Shown here: positions 25,035 through 34,636 of the stretch, piece after piece
How the letters are laid out: every line of letters begins with the position of its first letter
How positions within the stretch are numbered: the stretch's first letter is position 1
DNA from: Chryseobacterium taichungense
GTDB lineage: Bacteria > Bacteroidota > Bacteroidia > Flavobacteriales > Weeksellaceae
Assembly: GCF_900109935.1 (NCBI RefSeq)
Contig: NZ_FOBV01000012.1
Location: 1-64,000, forward strand
Direction: 5' to 3'
DNA length: 64,000 bases
Notes under the pieces: model-generated
Told to the model about the DNA's origin: nothing
Seen by the model: only the letters and a program-made list of their open reading frames with translations
Database searches by the model: none
Position numbers and translations under genes: made by a program

Positions 25035-27297
25035 TTTTTAAAGTTTCTTTTTCTTCAGTTTCACTCTGATATTTTTCGATTACTTTTCTCTGTTCTTTGG
25101 CCACGTCGTAGATCAGCTCCAGAATATCGTGAATGTTTTTAAGCTCTGTAAGATGAGAAATTTTATTAGGATCCCTAAGATCATAGGTTTCATTTTCTGT
25201 CAATTCAGTTTTTCTTTTTAGAATAAGATCATCCAGAGAAGAATCTTCCGGTTCGATACGGCTTTCCATATTAAGGGTTTCGGTTATTGTATCACCATTC
25301 AGGAGATTGCATACTTTCTGCATTTCTGCTTCTATTTTGCGGCTCCAGCCTTCTGCGTCTATTTCAGGATATTTCTCATTATCCTTTACATATTGTGATA
25401 GGGAAGCAGTGTACGCCGTAATTAAGTGCGATGTAGCAACAAACTGATGCACAACCTCCAGTTTTTTCTGCTGATTCTTGGGCTCCGAAATCATTCTCTG
25501 AAAATTATCGGATAGGTTGGCCAATGAAATAATGGCATTTTTACGCTTAACTTTATAATCTTCAATATCAAAATGATCTTCAAGAAATTTAGAAATCACA
25601 CTCTGAAAATAAATGAGATTGCATTCTGCAGATTTTTTCATTAAATCCAGATTCTGTGTATGTTCCCAAACCGGTAGTACAACGTAGGCTACGAGTGACG
25701 TGATGACTGCAGCTATCATCGTATCAACAATTCTGTCCCTGAAAATAATATTTACATGGCCGGGACTTAAAAAATTAAAGCTTAAAAAAACATAAATTGT
25801 CATGAATAAAACGGCCCAGAAATATTTCCCCTTCAGAAAACTGAAGCACATGATCATACTTAACAGAAGTATGGTGAAAAGAATTTCATTAATGTGGATA
25901 TAATGCAGAATGATATAAGCAATGACAGCACCCGCAATTGTTCCGTACAATCTCAGTAAATTTCTTTTTTTGGTGATGGAGTAGGCTGGTTTCAGGATTG
26001 CCACAATGGTGATAAGAATCCAATACGTATGCCCGATTCCCAAAAACTGGAACAGGGAAAAAAGATATCCGACCAGGAGAGCAATGGTAATTCTCAACGC
26101 ATGCCTGAAATGAGAGGATGAAAAGGAAATGTTGTTTCTTAATACTTTAATATTAAGTTTCTCTTCATTCGGCATAAATTTTTTCAGGTCTAATCCGGTG
26201 GAAAGACTTTTGGCCAGTTTGACGTTCTGTGAAAAAACTTTATAAATCTCGTTGATTTCTTTGGTGATCTCATTGATACGCATTAATATCTGCCTGAGCA
26301 CCATAAAATTTTCGAAGTTTTCAGGTGAAATACGTTTATTTCTCAGCTCAAAATAATCATGATTGAGATGTTTCAGCTCGTCTTCAAGATTAGTAATTGG
26401 TCTTGCTCTTGTTCCGATCTGAAGTGATATTCCGATATTCGTGATTTCTTCAGAGAGAAGATTAAGGTAATCATGAATTTTAACGAGAATGGTTGTATTG
26501 TCAAAACTTTGCTGCAGTTTCTGATAATCACTTTCTGAGGTCATCAGTTTTTCATGAAGATCCATGGAATTCAGGAACATCAGCATTAAAAGACGGCTGG
26601 TGGTCGTCGACTCATTTACAATGGTTCTGGTTTTGAAAACAGTTTCACGGGTTTCTTCCTGCAGATTTTTTATCTCGATCTGTTTGGCAATCACTTGTGT
26701 TGTAAGCTTATCAAAATCAGGATTTTTCTGATAATAATTCGCTTTAATTTTCAAAAATTCTGCCAACTGCAGATAATTTTCACCAATCATCTGACTCGCC
26801 AGCTTATACGGCTGAATGGTTGTTACGATTAAAAATATAAGTAGAAACCAGGTACACCCTGATGCGAAAATCAGCAGACTTTTAAGAATATTGGCACCGG
26901 TTAAGTGTCCGTCGATAAAGATGGCAAGAACAACCAGTGATAATGAACCTACTGCAGCAAGTCTCTGTCCATATACACCGATTAATGAAAAGAACATTCC
27001 GAAAACAATAATTTCAGCAAAGACAAGAATTTTAATATTCATGACCAGGCTGGCTATCAGAGCAACAAATACAAAGCAGATAATGGCGAAAGTCAAAGCA
27101 TTTCTCCGGCGTATAAAAGGTCCCGGCTGATCTGTAAGCGCTACGAAACTCGTTCCTAACGGAAAAAGAAAGTAATCTATCAGCATGTCGAAATGAGCGA
27201 GAACGAGACACGGAAGAACAGTCGCCAGTGTAATTCTGATCGCAGAATATACATATTGACTGGTAACGAATTTTTTAAGTTCCGCAGAATAGTTCAT
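25015..27297 (-). CDS. FUSC family inner-membrane protein (YccS-like)
   Basis: A 760-residue protein with two membrane blocks of about five to six helices each (residues ~15-165 and ~400-545), separated by a long soluble, helix-rich region, and with a ~200-residue soluble tail. This is the layout of YccS/YhfK and aromatic-acid exporter-like FUSC proteins. The second block has GYLFSLFQFLGIGHTYWILI, a typical FUSC start. Substrate unknown. It overlaps the 3' end of the phosphopantetheinyl transferase gene by 20 bases in convergent orientation. The ~390 bases upstream hold a structured repeat. Confidence 0.83.
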   Translation of the reverse strand: MNYSAELKKFVTSQYVYSAIRITLATVLPCLVLAHFDMLIDYFLFPLGTSFVALTDQPGPFIRRRNALTFAIICFVFVALIASLVMNIKILVFAEIIVFGMFFSLIGVYGQRLAAVGSLSLVVLAIFIDGHLTGANILKSLLIFASGCTWFLLIFLIVTTIQPYKLASQMIGENYLQLAEFLKIKANYYQKNPDFDKLTTQVIAKQIEIKNLQEETRETVFKTRTIVNESTTTSRLLMLMFLNSMDLHEKLMTSESDYQKLQQSFDNTTILVKIHDYLNLLSEEITNIGISLQIGTRARPITNLEDELKHLNHDYFELRNKRISPENFENFMVLRQILMRINEITKEINEIYKVFSQNVKLAKSLSTGLDLKKFMPNEEKLNIKVLRNNISFSSSHFRHALRITIALLVGYLFSLFQFLGIGHTYWILITIVAILKPAYSITKKRNLLRLYGTIAGAVIAYIILHYIHINEILFTILLLSMIMCFSFLKGKYFWAVLFMTIYVFLSFNFLSPGHVNIIFRDRIVDTMIAAVITSLVAYVVLPVWEHTQNLDLMKKSAECNLIYFQSVISKFLEDHFDIEDYKVKRKNAIISLANLSDNFQRMISEPKNQQKKLEVVHQFVATSHLITAYTASLSQYVKDNEKYPEIDAEGWSRKIEAEMQKVCNLLNGDTITETLNMESRIEPEDSSLDDLILKRKTELTENETYDLRDPNKISHLTELKNIHDILELIYDVAKEQRKVIEKYQSETEEKETLKTIPQQS

Positions 27298-27487
27298 ACT
27301 ACAAAAATAAGGGTAAAATATGAATTGTCAATTTTACTTTGTTAGTGAATGGTTAATTTTTTCAAAAAATAATCTTGATTTACTTAATGTTTATTTTTAA
27401 AGAAAATAAATTTCAATTTTATGAGTATATAAGAAATATCAACTTTCTAATGGTTGCTGAAGTTCATAAGTTACAAATTCTGCAGTT

Positions 27488-27602
27488 TAGCCCCGATCGC
27501 AGCATTTGTCTGAGCTCATTTTATTGATTTTGGCTGCGGCGGCAAAGCCGCCGCAGCCAAAATCAATAAAATAGCGAGTGCGGAGAGCGGGAAATAGCTC
27601 CC
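27488..27602 (+). repeat. Structured repeat element, copy 1 (conserved shell, 26-bp variable stem)
   Basis: A perfect 26-bp stem (27518-27543 with 27547-27572, loop AAA) sits between a 30-base left block starting TAGCCC and ending TTGTCTGAGCTC, and a 30-base right block starting AGCGAGTGCGGA. Copy 2 (52134-52244, opposite strand) matches the left block at 27 of 30 and the right block at 26 of 30. The stem middles differ while each stays perfectly paired; only the tip GCGGCGGC and base ATTT are shared. It is the only notable content of the 27298-27691 gap. Confidence 0.85.
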
Positions 27603-27691
27603 AAAAATACATTCAACAAAATTCAAAAGGTTTGTGAAAAAGAAAGTCCCATATAAAAATATGAGACTTTTTCAGTTGTATGTAATATTTC

Positions 27692-28855
27692 TTAATAATC
27701 TACATTAGATGTTTCTTCACCAATGTGCCAGGTAAGACCAAAACGAAGGGTGTTGTCCAATGCTGTATTGATTTTAGACATATTGATCAGATAAGAGATG
27801 TCAAGACCGAAAGAACGGTACTTTAATCCGATACCTGCAGTAGCAAACTGTCTTGCTCCCTGCTCTTCACTTTCATGGAAATAACCTGTTCTTACAGAGA
27901 ACGCATTGTCATAAGAATATTCCAGAGCTCCACTCATCATGATCGAGTTCGGGTTTTTAAAGGATTTTCCAATACCGGCCATTACGCCTACGTTTGGAAC
28001 TTCATAAATAGGCTGTCTGGTATTTGGATCTGTTCCAACGTATTCTGAACCAGGAACTAAGATTTTTGAACCTTCAAAGCTGATGCCGACTCTGTTCATA
28101 TCATCGAGATACATGTCATAACCAACCCCTAATCTCGCCATGGTAGGAAGATAAGATCTTGATTCTTCGTTTCCTGTGTAGTCTAATTTCGGACCAAGGT
28201 TCTGTACTGCGAAACCGGCGTTGACTTTTCCGTCCATATTCCCAAAACTTGAGAATCTTGGAGAAGTATAGTACCCGGAAACGTCTACTGCAAAGCTGTT
28301 TGCAGGTTTTAAGGTCGTATCGGTGTTGAATCCTCCGGCTAAGTCTGAACGGATATATCTACCGGTAACCGCCATGGAATACGAATCCGAAAGTTTAAGA
28401 CCATAAGCAACGTCAATAGAGAATTCGTTTGGCTTGGAAGTACCCATCGAAGTTACTTCGTTTCCTACTAACTGAGTTAAATCTACCTCACCCATATTGA
28501 AGTAATAAATACTCGCTGAGATGGTAGATCTCTCTTCCTGCCCTAAAAATTTATGGAACGCTCCATATAATAAAAATACATCATTGGTGAGTTTTCCCAT
28601 GTACGGAGTGTAGTTTAATCCTACAGAAGAACTTGTTCTGCTGAAAGGATATTTTGCCGCATTCCAGAATTGAGAAAAAGCATCCGGAGAGGTCACGACA
28701 CCCTGATCCCCCATACCTCCAGCTCTTGCATCTGGCGCGATTCTTAAGAAAGGAGCTCCGGTTAATACAGGTCTTACTAGACTTAAATCTTGAGAATAGC
28801 CTAAAAAGCCAGCACTTAACCCAATTCCTAAAAGCAGTTTAGTAGTTAAATTCAT
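27692..28855 (-). CDS. porV: Type IX secretion system outer membrane protein PorV
   Basis: A 387-residue outer-membrane beta-barrel of the FadL-like type with a signal peptide ending near YSQ (residue 22). The opening after cleavage, with RIAPDARAGGMGDQGVVTS, is characteristic of PorV (LptO). The C-terminus, RFGLTWHIGEE, is a typical barrel end. PorV collects type IX substrates at the outer membrane and shuttles them to the PorU sortase. It is located 60 bases downstream of porU on the same strand, the usual order in Flavobacteriia. Confidence 0.95.
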   Translation of the reverse strand: MNLTTKLLLGIGLSAGFLGYSQDLSLVRPVLTGAPFLRIAPDARAGGMGDQGVVTSPDAFSQFWNAAKYPFSRTSSSVGLNYTPYMGKLTNDVFLLYGAFHKFLGQEERSTISASIYYFNMGEVDLTQLVGNEVTSMGTSKPNEFSIDVAYGLKLSDSYSMAVTGRYIRSDLAGGFNTDTTLKPANSFAVDVSGYYTSPRFSSFGNMDGKVNAGFAVQNLGPKLDYTGNEESRSYLPTMARLGVGYDMYLDDMNRVGISFEGSKILVPGSEYVGTDPNTRQPIYEVPNVGVMAGIGKSFKNPNSIMMSGALEYSYDNAFSVRTGYFHESEEQGARQFATAGIGLKYRSFGLDISYLINMSKINTALDNTLRFGLTWHIGEETSNVDY

Positions 28856-28915
28856 ATGTTGTCTTTTATATATTATCAGTTTTTTGTTGATATTATTATG
28901 TTATTGTTTTTAAAA

Positions 28916-31900
28916 TTATTTCAAAAGTACCATTTTTTCTACAGCTGTAGCACTTCCTTTGCATTTTTCTTGATTTTGACTTTTTGCAAATATCTTAAAA
29001 ATATACGTACCTTTTGCTACTGTTGCACCAAAATCATCTCTTCCATCCCATTCAATTGCCTGACGTGGCGTTCTAAAGCCCTGCAGGAACGGTTCTGCAA
29101 CAACAGGTTGAGATAAAGTTTTTACCAATTTCCCAGTAATCGTAAAAATCTGAACATTCACATCAAGAATGTCATCACAATTATGTTCAAACTGTATATA
29201 CGTCTTATTGGTAAACGGATTTGGCCAGTTCAATGGTCTGTTGATTACTAAATGCTGATCTGCTTCATCCTTAACTTCAAAATTTAACGTTGCAGTTGTC
29301 GAATTATTGTTTATATCCCAAACTTTAAATGTTAACTGATGTTGTCCCACAGCAAGGTTCCTGAAAGGATATGTTACATTCCCTTTCTGATAGTCTGCAA
29401 GACTTGGACTTAAACATCCGTTTCCTTCTCCTGAAGCATAAAAATCATTCAGCACAATCGTATTGATAATTTGGCCGTCCAAATATACAGTAATATCGTG
29501 ACCAATACCAGATCCTGTTGAATTAATTCCTGTATCATCTGTAATACATGCCAGCAACATCGGATTCTGATCTGTAATACCGCCTTCGGCAAAGTTGGTG
29601 TTATTCATATAAAGCTTTACTTTAGGAGGCTCATTGTCATTGATTCCGTTAGGATTAATATCACCTACCTGTACTGCCTGATTATTGAATACATCACTTG
29701 CCTTATTGTCAGCGTATCCCAAAATTCTTCCCTGTCCGATTGCATAATTAATATCTTTCGGTACATAGAATTCTACTGTAAATACACCGTTTACGGCAGT
29801 TCCTGAAGCTTTTACTATAGCACTTCCTTCTTCAGTATAATTAAGGACAGGTGTTAAGCCGCCGTCATTATTTAAAGTTGTTTTATTTAATCTTTTATCA
29901 AAAATATTAATTACCACGCGTCCGTTAAAAGTGGTGTTAACTGTTCCGTTAGGATTATTGATGTGTCCCTTTACTTTTACAAAATCCAATCCTCTGATAA
30001 GTCCGGGAACAGGAGTTTCTATATCGTCAATAACGAGTAATCGTTTTGGTCTGCTCAGCTTCATGGCCGGATCTCCAAGGAAATTAACCTTTAAATGATC
30101 TGTAGCCGAACCTTTCTGTTTTTTAGCATTTAAATGTGCATAGCCCAATGTATCAAAATCATCGCTGGTAAGCTTAAATATATTCTGGGTAAACAGATTC
30201 GTAAAATCTACTCCGTATCCAACATCGATAGCGCGGCTTGAAGTGATCATGGTTGCAGGACCACCTTGTTTCAGTTTAATGAACTGCTCTCCTGCTGAAG
30301 AGGTTTCCGGCTCATCCCAAAGAGTAAATTCACAGGTTATTGTTGATACAAAAGGAAATCTGCTGTATACATTTGAGAAATTATTCGCATTCTGGATTTC
30401 AGATAATGTTAATACTCTTTCCTGAGCCCATCCGTTTATCCCTCCGTGTCCGAAATAAAAAATGTACAAACTGTTTCCGATATCATTTGAAATTGCCTGG
30501 TTTACCTGAGGATATCTCTGTCCTCCGGCAGTACTTTGCGCCTGGAAGGCATCCAGATATAGTTTTCTTACATTATACTCTTTAAGATCTGTAGTAGGCT
30601 GTTCAAAAACAGTCACCAGTGAATTATTCATAACTGTGTGGAAAGGCGTTCCTCCGTCGTTGTCATCATCCACCACAAAGTCAAGCTTCATTTTCCATTC
30701 TCCAAAAGGTGTTGATTGTCCGGACAAGCTATTATAATAAGCCAGTGTCTTGTCAATCATATTTGCTGCTTCCGTCACATTTGCCGCAGGAAGTCTTCCT
30801 ACCGGGAGATCAGGTAAATTGTTTGTAATGAATTCTGTGGTCTGTGGCTTTGTCATTACAATATAATCGTCTGTAACGAAAGATTTTACAACGTCAGAAG
30901 ACTCTTCACTCTGATAGCTCGTCACCACATTGGAATTATTCGAAATTCTGTTTTTAAAATCATAAGAAGTATCTCCTAAAATGAATACATATTTTAATGT
31001 TCCCGCAGGAGTGTTGAGTTTAGTGACAAAATCCCGGATTGCTGTAAGGTCTCTGCTTCCGCTTCCGAATTCATTGAATATTTTATCGGTATCTACAATC
31101 TGTACGTTATAATTGTTTTTTGTCTGATGATAATTGGCCAGTCTCTGAGCCTGTCCCATCATTTCCGGAACTGTAATAATCAGATAATCTACGTTTTGAA
31201 GCGCAGAAAGATTTTGATTGTTGATATGCCCTACAAATTGTGGAGAATAAGCAGCATCAGCTCTGAAAGCTACAAATTCATTATTGAAATTCTGATCTGC
31301 CGCAGTATATGCAAAATTAAATGTTGTGTTTCCTGCAGCTTTATTCACCCTTCTGTTTGCATTGGTAATATCTGTAACATCCCATATCTGTTCAGCTGAA
31401 GCAGCATTGGTTAAGCTGAATCCATAAGTCGTGTTTGTTCCGCTTTCTAATGAAAAATCTCTGAAATTCATCTGTGTCCCGTTGAAATTCAGATTATCTT
31501 TATATTGCACTTCAATATAATCCAGATAGAAGTTTCCATTAGGATTAATCGTTATGTTGGGTTTTAAATTAAATGTAATCTGATTCCCGCTTAGCCCTGT
31601 TGTTGCGCCGGTGTATCGTATCGGATAAAATTCATTCGTTGCCCCTAAGCTTATGGCAGGGATAACTGCGGTTACGGGATTTAAGGTATTAATGTCAAAT
31701 GAAATGCTGTTTTGCTGAGATTTATACCCGACAACCTGCGCTCTGAATCTTATTTCGTCGCCAGCCTGAATGGGTGATGCCGTGGTAAAACTTACCGCTC
31801 TGTCAGTTGTAAAGGGAGTTTCTTCAACCCAGATTCTTCCGACTTTCATCAGGTTTTTCTGATCATTATTTATTACCTGATAGTTATCAAATCTTGTGAT

Positions 31901-32812
31901 AAGAGGAGTTGAAGGCAGATTGACGTCTACAGCCTGAACTCTTTTTCCCGGGCCTTTGTCAAAATTTATATAATAATAAGAATAATCTTCATAAATGTTC
32001 TTCAGGTTCTCGCTTCTGTCATTTCTTGTATCAATTCTTTTAAAGCCGTTTCCGTTTGAAGTATTGTAAAGATTATATCCGTTTGGTCCTTGGGCATAAA
32101 ACAAAGCATAGTCGCTGTCATTCCATACGCCGTCATCTTCCCCTACAACCTGAATAGCATTTTCCTGAAGCGCGCTATATCTCGCATCCTGGTTGTTTTC
32201 AGGAAGCATAATTCCTCCGTTTCCGTAGATTCTGAAGTTTTTTGGATTTACAGACGAAGGATTAATACCATTATCCTGTAAAAACTGTTTTGTTATTTTG
32301 AAAATCCCTGACTTATCAACCTTGATTTTATAAAAATTCCCGGTGGATAAAGGATTGACCGTTGTTCCTACCTTTAGTGTGTTTCCTAAACTGTTTGATG
32401 CATTTGTTTCTGAAATTTCGAATGATGACAATCTCTGAACCTGTCCTTTCACCCTTTTAAATAACGCAACATTGATGTTCACATAACGTCCATCTTCCAG
32501 GTTATAATAAGTAACATCCTTAATCTCATAATCAGGAAGAAGATCTTTGCTTATTTCAAACAGATCCTTTCCGGAAACATTTTCCCATACCGGATTAGAA
32601 ACTTTTACCTGCTTTTCGCCAACCTGTTGTTTGGTTGTTATAAAAATGTTATTTTGGCTGAATGAAAATCCTTGATTTTTAAAATTGGGGAGATTAAGTT
32701 TGGTATCACCATAATCCCGGATTTTAGAGCCATCCCATTCAATGGTGATTCTCTGAGCCCAGAGGGTTGATACAAAGCTTAATAAAAATAAAAGCGAGAT
32801 TTTTTGTTTCAT
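28916..32812 (-). CDS. porU: Type IX secretion system sortase PorU
   Basis: A 1298-residue protein with a signal peptide ending near WAQ (residue 20) and a large peptidase C25 (gingipain-like) domain. The catalytic His is in YFGHGGINGW near residue 787 and the catalytic Cys in STITCEFTLWDEPE near 826. Before it lies ILGDTSYDFKNR, also typical. The C-terminal region has a FlgD-like/sorting-type fold (NWPNPFTNKTYIQFEHN and on). PorU cleaves the sorting domain of secreted proteins and joins them to lipopolysaccharide at the surface. It is divergent from gldJ across ~160 bp, the conserved arrangement. Confidence 0.96.
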   Translation of the reverse strand: MKQKISLLFLLSFVSTLWAQRITIEWDGSKIRDYGDTKLNLPNFKNQGFSFSQNNIFITTKQQVGEKQVKVSNPVWENVSGKDLFEISKDLLPDYEIKDVTYYNLEDGRYVNINVALFKRVKGQVQRLSSFEISETNASNSLGNTLKVGTTVNPLSTGNFYKIKVDKSGIFKITKQFLQDNGINPSSVNPKNFRIYGNGGIMLPENNQDARYSALQENAIQVVGEDDGVWNDSDYALFYAQGPNGYNLYNTSNGNGFKRIDTRNDRSENLKNIYEDYSYYYINFDKGPGKRVQAVDVNLPSTPLITRFDNYQVINNDQKNLMKVGRIWVEETPFTTDRAVSFTTASPIQAGDEIRFRAQVVGYKSQQNSISFDINTLNPVTAVIPAISLGATNEFYPIRYTGATTGLSGNQITFNLKPNITINPNGNFYLDYIEVQYKDNLNFNGTQMNFRDFSLESGTNTTYGFSLTNAASAEQIWDVTDITNANRRVNKAAGNTTFNFAYTAADQNFNNEFVAFRADAAYSPQFVGHINNQNLSALQNVDYLIITVPEMMGQAQRLANYHQTKNNYNVQIVDTDKIFNEFGSGSRDLTAIRDFVTKLNTPAGTLKYVFILGDTSYDFKNRISNNSNVVTSYQSEESSDVVKSFVTDDYIVMTKPQTTEFITNNLPDLPVGRLPAANVTEAANMIDKTLAYYNSLSGQSTPFGEWKMKLDFVVDDDNDGGTPFHTVMNNSLVTVFEQPTTDLKEYNVRKLYLDAFQAQSTAGGQRYPQVNQAISNDIGNSLYIFYFGHGGINGWAQERVLTLSEIQNANNFSNVYSRFPFVSTITCEFTLWDEPETSSAGEQFIKLKQGGPATMITSSRAIDVGYGVDFTNLFTQNIFKLTSDDFDTLGYAHLNAKKQKGSATDHLKVNFLGDPAMKLSRPKRLLVIDDIETPVPGLIRGLDFVKVKGHINNPNGTVNTTFNGRVVINIFDKRLNKTTLNNDGGLTPVLNYTEEGSAIVKASGTAVNGVFTVEFYVPKDINYAIGQGRILGYADNKASDVFNNQAVQVGDINPNGINDNEPPKVKLYMNNTNFAEGGITDQNPMLLACITDDTGINSTGSGIGHDITVYLDGQIINTIVLNDFYASGEGNGCLSPSLADYQKGNVTYPFRNLAVGQHQLTFKVWDINNNSTTATLNFEVKDEADQHLVINRPLNWPNPFTNKTYIQFEHNCDDILDVNVQIFTITGKLVKTLSQPVVAEPFLQGFRTPRQAIEWDGRDDFGATVAKGTYIFKIFAKSQNQEKCKGSATAVEKMVLLK

Positions 32813-32976
32813 GTTTATTTTTGAAATTTCTGAATTACAAAATAAATGAAAATTTTATAATTAAATTGTGATACAATAAAATTAATTTGTTAACGTTTTT
32901 CAAAAAAATCAACTCTTTACTTGATTTATTGAATAATTTATTTTTTCTTTGTACTTTGAAAATATTTATATCGACT

Positions 32977-34572
32977 ATGAAAAAACTAAAGTTGTTTTCA
33001 TTAATAGCATTAAGTTCTACACTTGCATTAACCAGTTGCGGAGGATCTAATAATGGCGGCGGTACTAAAAAGTTTGTCAGCAAAACAGGTTGGAAACCAA
33101 ACGAAAAACAAGGTTGGTTTTTTGCAGGAAAGCAACAAAAGCAGAAGGGTTGGCCGGGAATGGTATATGTAGAAGGTGGAACTTTTACAATGGGATTAGT
33201 GAAAGATGATGTTATGCACGACTGGAATAACTCACCACGCAGAATGCAGGTAAGTTCATTCTTTATCGGGGAAACTGAAATTACTAACTACGAATACCGC
33301 GAATACCTGACATGGTTGAAGTATGTATTCCCTCCAAGTGATCCTAGCTTTAAGGAAATCTACAACGGTGCTTTGCCGGATACCTTATTGTGGGACAACA
33401 AATTATCTAGAAATGATTACAACGAGACGTATTTCCGTTCTCCTGAATTCGATTACTATCCTGTAGTAGGGGTATCTTGGACTCAGGCAAACAGATATTG
33501 CGAATGGTTGTCAGACAGAGCAAACGAAAAAGCCCTAATGCAGGCTGGTATTATTGCTAAAGATTTGTATATCAACGAGTCTAACAATCAAGGTGGAACT
33601 GCTTTCAATATGGATAAATTCAAATCGAATGATCCTGAAATGCAAGGGTACATCAACGAAAAAAGAATGCAGCAAAAAACAGGTTTGAAAACAACAAACC
33701 AAAGATTATTGGCTGCTAACAGAGCTCCAAACGCTGCAATGGTTACCAAGTTCAGACTTCCTACTGAAGTTGAATGGGAATACGCAGCTCTAGGATTGGC
33801 TAAGAACAGAGAGTACAACCAATATATGGGTAAAAAACCTCAAATTGAAAAATTAAGAGGTACCAAAGGAAGAGAAAGAGGAATGTTCCTTGAAAACTTC
33901 AAAATGGGTGCCGGTGATTATTCTGGTATCGCAGGTTGGAAAAACGATGGATCAGCACAAACTTCTGATGTAAGACAATTCCCTTCAAATGATCTAGGTA
34001 TCTATGGAATGTACGGAAACGTATCAGAATGGACTGCAGACGTATATAGACCAATCATTGATGAAGATTTCAGCGATTTCAACTACTACAGAGGAAATAT
34101 GCCTCAGGCTATCGTAAGAAACGGAGACGGAACTTATAAAATGGTAGATGAAAACAGCATTAAATATGATACTTTAGCAGACGGAAGATTAGTTTACAAA
34201 AACTTACCAGGACAGTTTGAAAGAGAAACCATTGCTGATTACAGAAACTATAGAGATGGTGACAGAATGTCTTCTTTAGATTATAGAAATGCTTCAGATT
34301 CGGCTGCTACTTATGATATGTACAATTCTCCTAAATCAAGATTTATTGTAGATGCCAATGGTAGAGTAGTGATGCAGAAAGACAGAAAAGAAAGAACTTC
34401 TGAAATTTCTAACGACATCAGAGTTGTAAAAGGTGGTTCTTGGCAAGATACAGCTTATTGGTTGGATCCGGGACAAAGAAGATATAAAAATCAAAATAAA
34501 GCTTACGGATGGATTGGATTCCGTGTGGCTCAGGATGCAAGAGCAAGCGACAAGAGTAGAACAAGAAGATAA
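32977..34572 (+). CDS. gldJ: Gliding motility / type IX secretion lipoprotein GldJ
   Basis: A 531-residue lipoprotein from the chosen start MKKLKLFSLIAL; 30 upstream in-frame codons do not resemble a signal peptide. The lipobox ALTSC places lipidation near residue 21. The rest is a formylglycine-generating-enzyme-like (SUMF1) fold: WPGMVYVEGGTFTMG, FRLPTEVEWEYAA, YGMYGNVSEWTADVY and VKGGSWQDTAYWLDP. GldJ is required for gliding and for stability of the GldKLMN complex in Flavobacterium. It is divergent from porU and precedes murF, from which a terminator separates it. Confidence 0.96.
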   Translation: MKKLKLFSLIALSSTLALTSCGGSNNGGGTKKFVSKTGWKPNEKQGWFFAGKQQKQKGWPGMVYVEGGTFTMGLVKDDVMHDWNNSPRRMQVSSFFIGETEITNYEYREYLTWLKYVFPPSDPSFKEIYNGALPDTLLWDNKLSRNDYNETYFRSPEFDYYPVVGVSWTQANRYCEWLSDRANEKALMQAGIIAKDLYINESNNQGGTAFNMDKFKSNDPEMQGYINEKRMQQKTGLKTTNQRLLAANRAPNAAMVTKFRLPTEVEWEYAALGLAKNREYNQYMGKKPQIEKLRGTKGRERGMFLENFKMGAGDYSGIAGWKNDGSAQTSDVRQFPSNDLGIYGMYGNVSEWTADVYRPIIDEDFSDFNYYRGNMPQAIVRNGDGTYKMVDENSIKYDTLADGRLVYKNLPGQFERETIADYRNYRDGDRMSSLDYRNASDSAATYDMYNSPKSRFIVDANGRVVMQKDRKERTSEISNDIRVVKGGSWQDTAYWLDPGQRRYKNQNKAYGWIGFRVAQDARASDKSRTRR

Positions 34573-34592
34573 TATTTATCAAAATAATTTTC

Positions 34593-34629
34593 AAAAAACC
34601 TTCCGGAATTCTGGAAGGTTTTTTTATTT
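34593..34629 (+). terminator. Terminator of gldJ
   Basis: A 12-bp stem AAAAAACCTTCC (34593-34604) with GGAAGGTTTTTT (34613-34624), T-rich tail. The murF -7 element begins at its end. Confidence 0.88.
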
Positions 34630-34632
34630 TTG
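34625..34632 (+). promoter_or_regulatory. Putative leaderless -7 element of murF
   Basis: TATTTTTG matches TAnnTTTG and ends four bases (AACC) before the murF ATG, the same spacing and sequence as at holB (40144-40151). No -33 box is evident because the gldJ terminator occupies that place. Confidence 0.45.
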
Positions 34633-34636
34633 AACC

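Noticed and set aside
27518..27572. The 26-bp hairpin as a simple terminator of the FUSC or porV gene
   Set aside because: It lies upstream of the FUSC gene and more than 80 bases past the porV stop, lacks a T tract, and shares a conserved shell with the copy at 52134.
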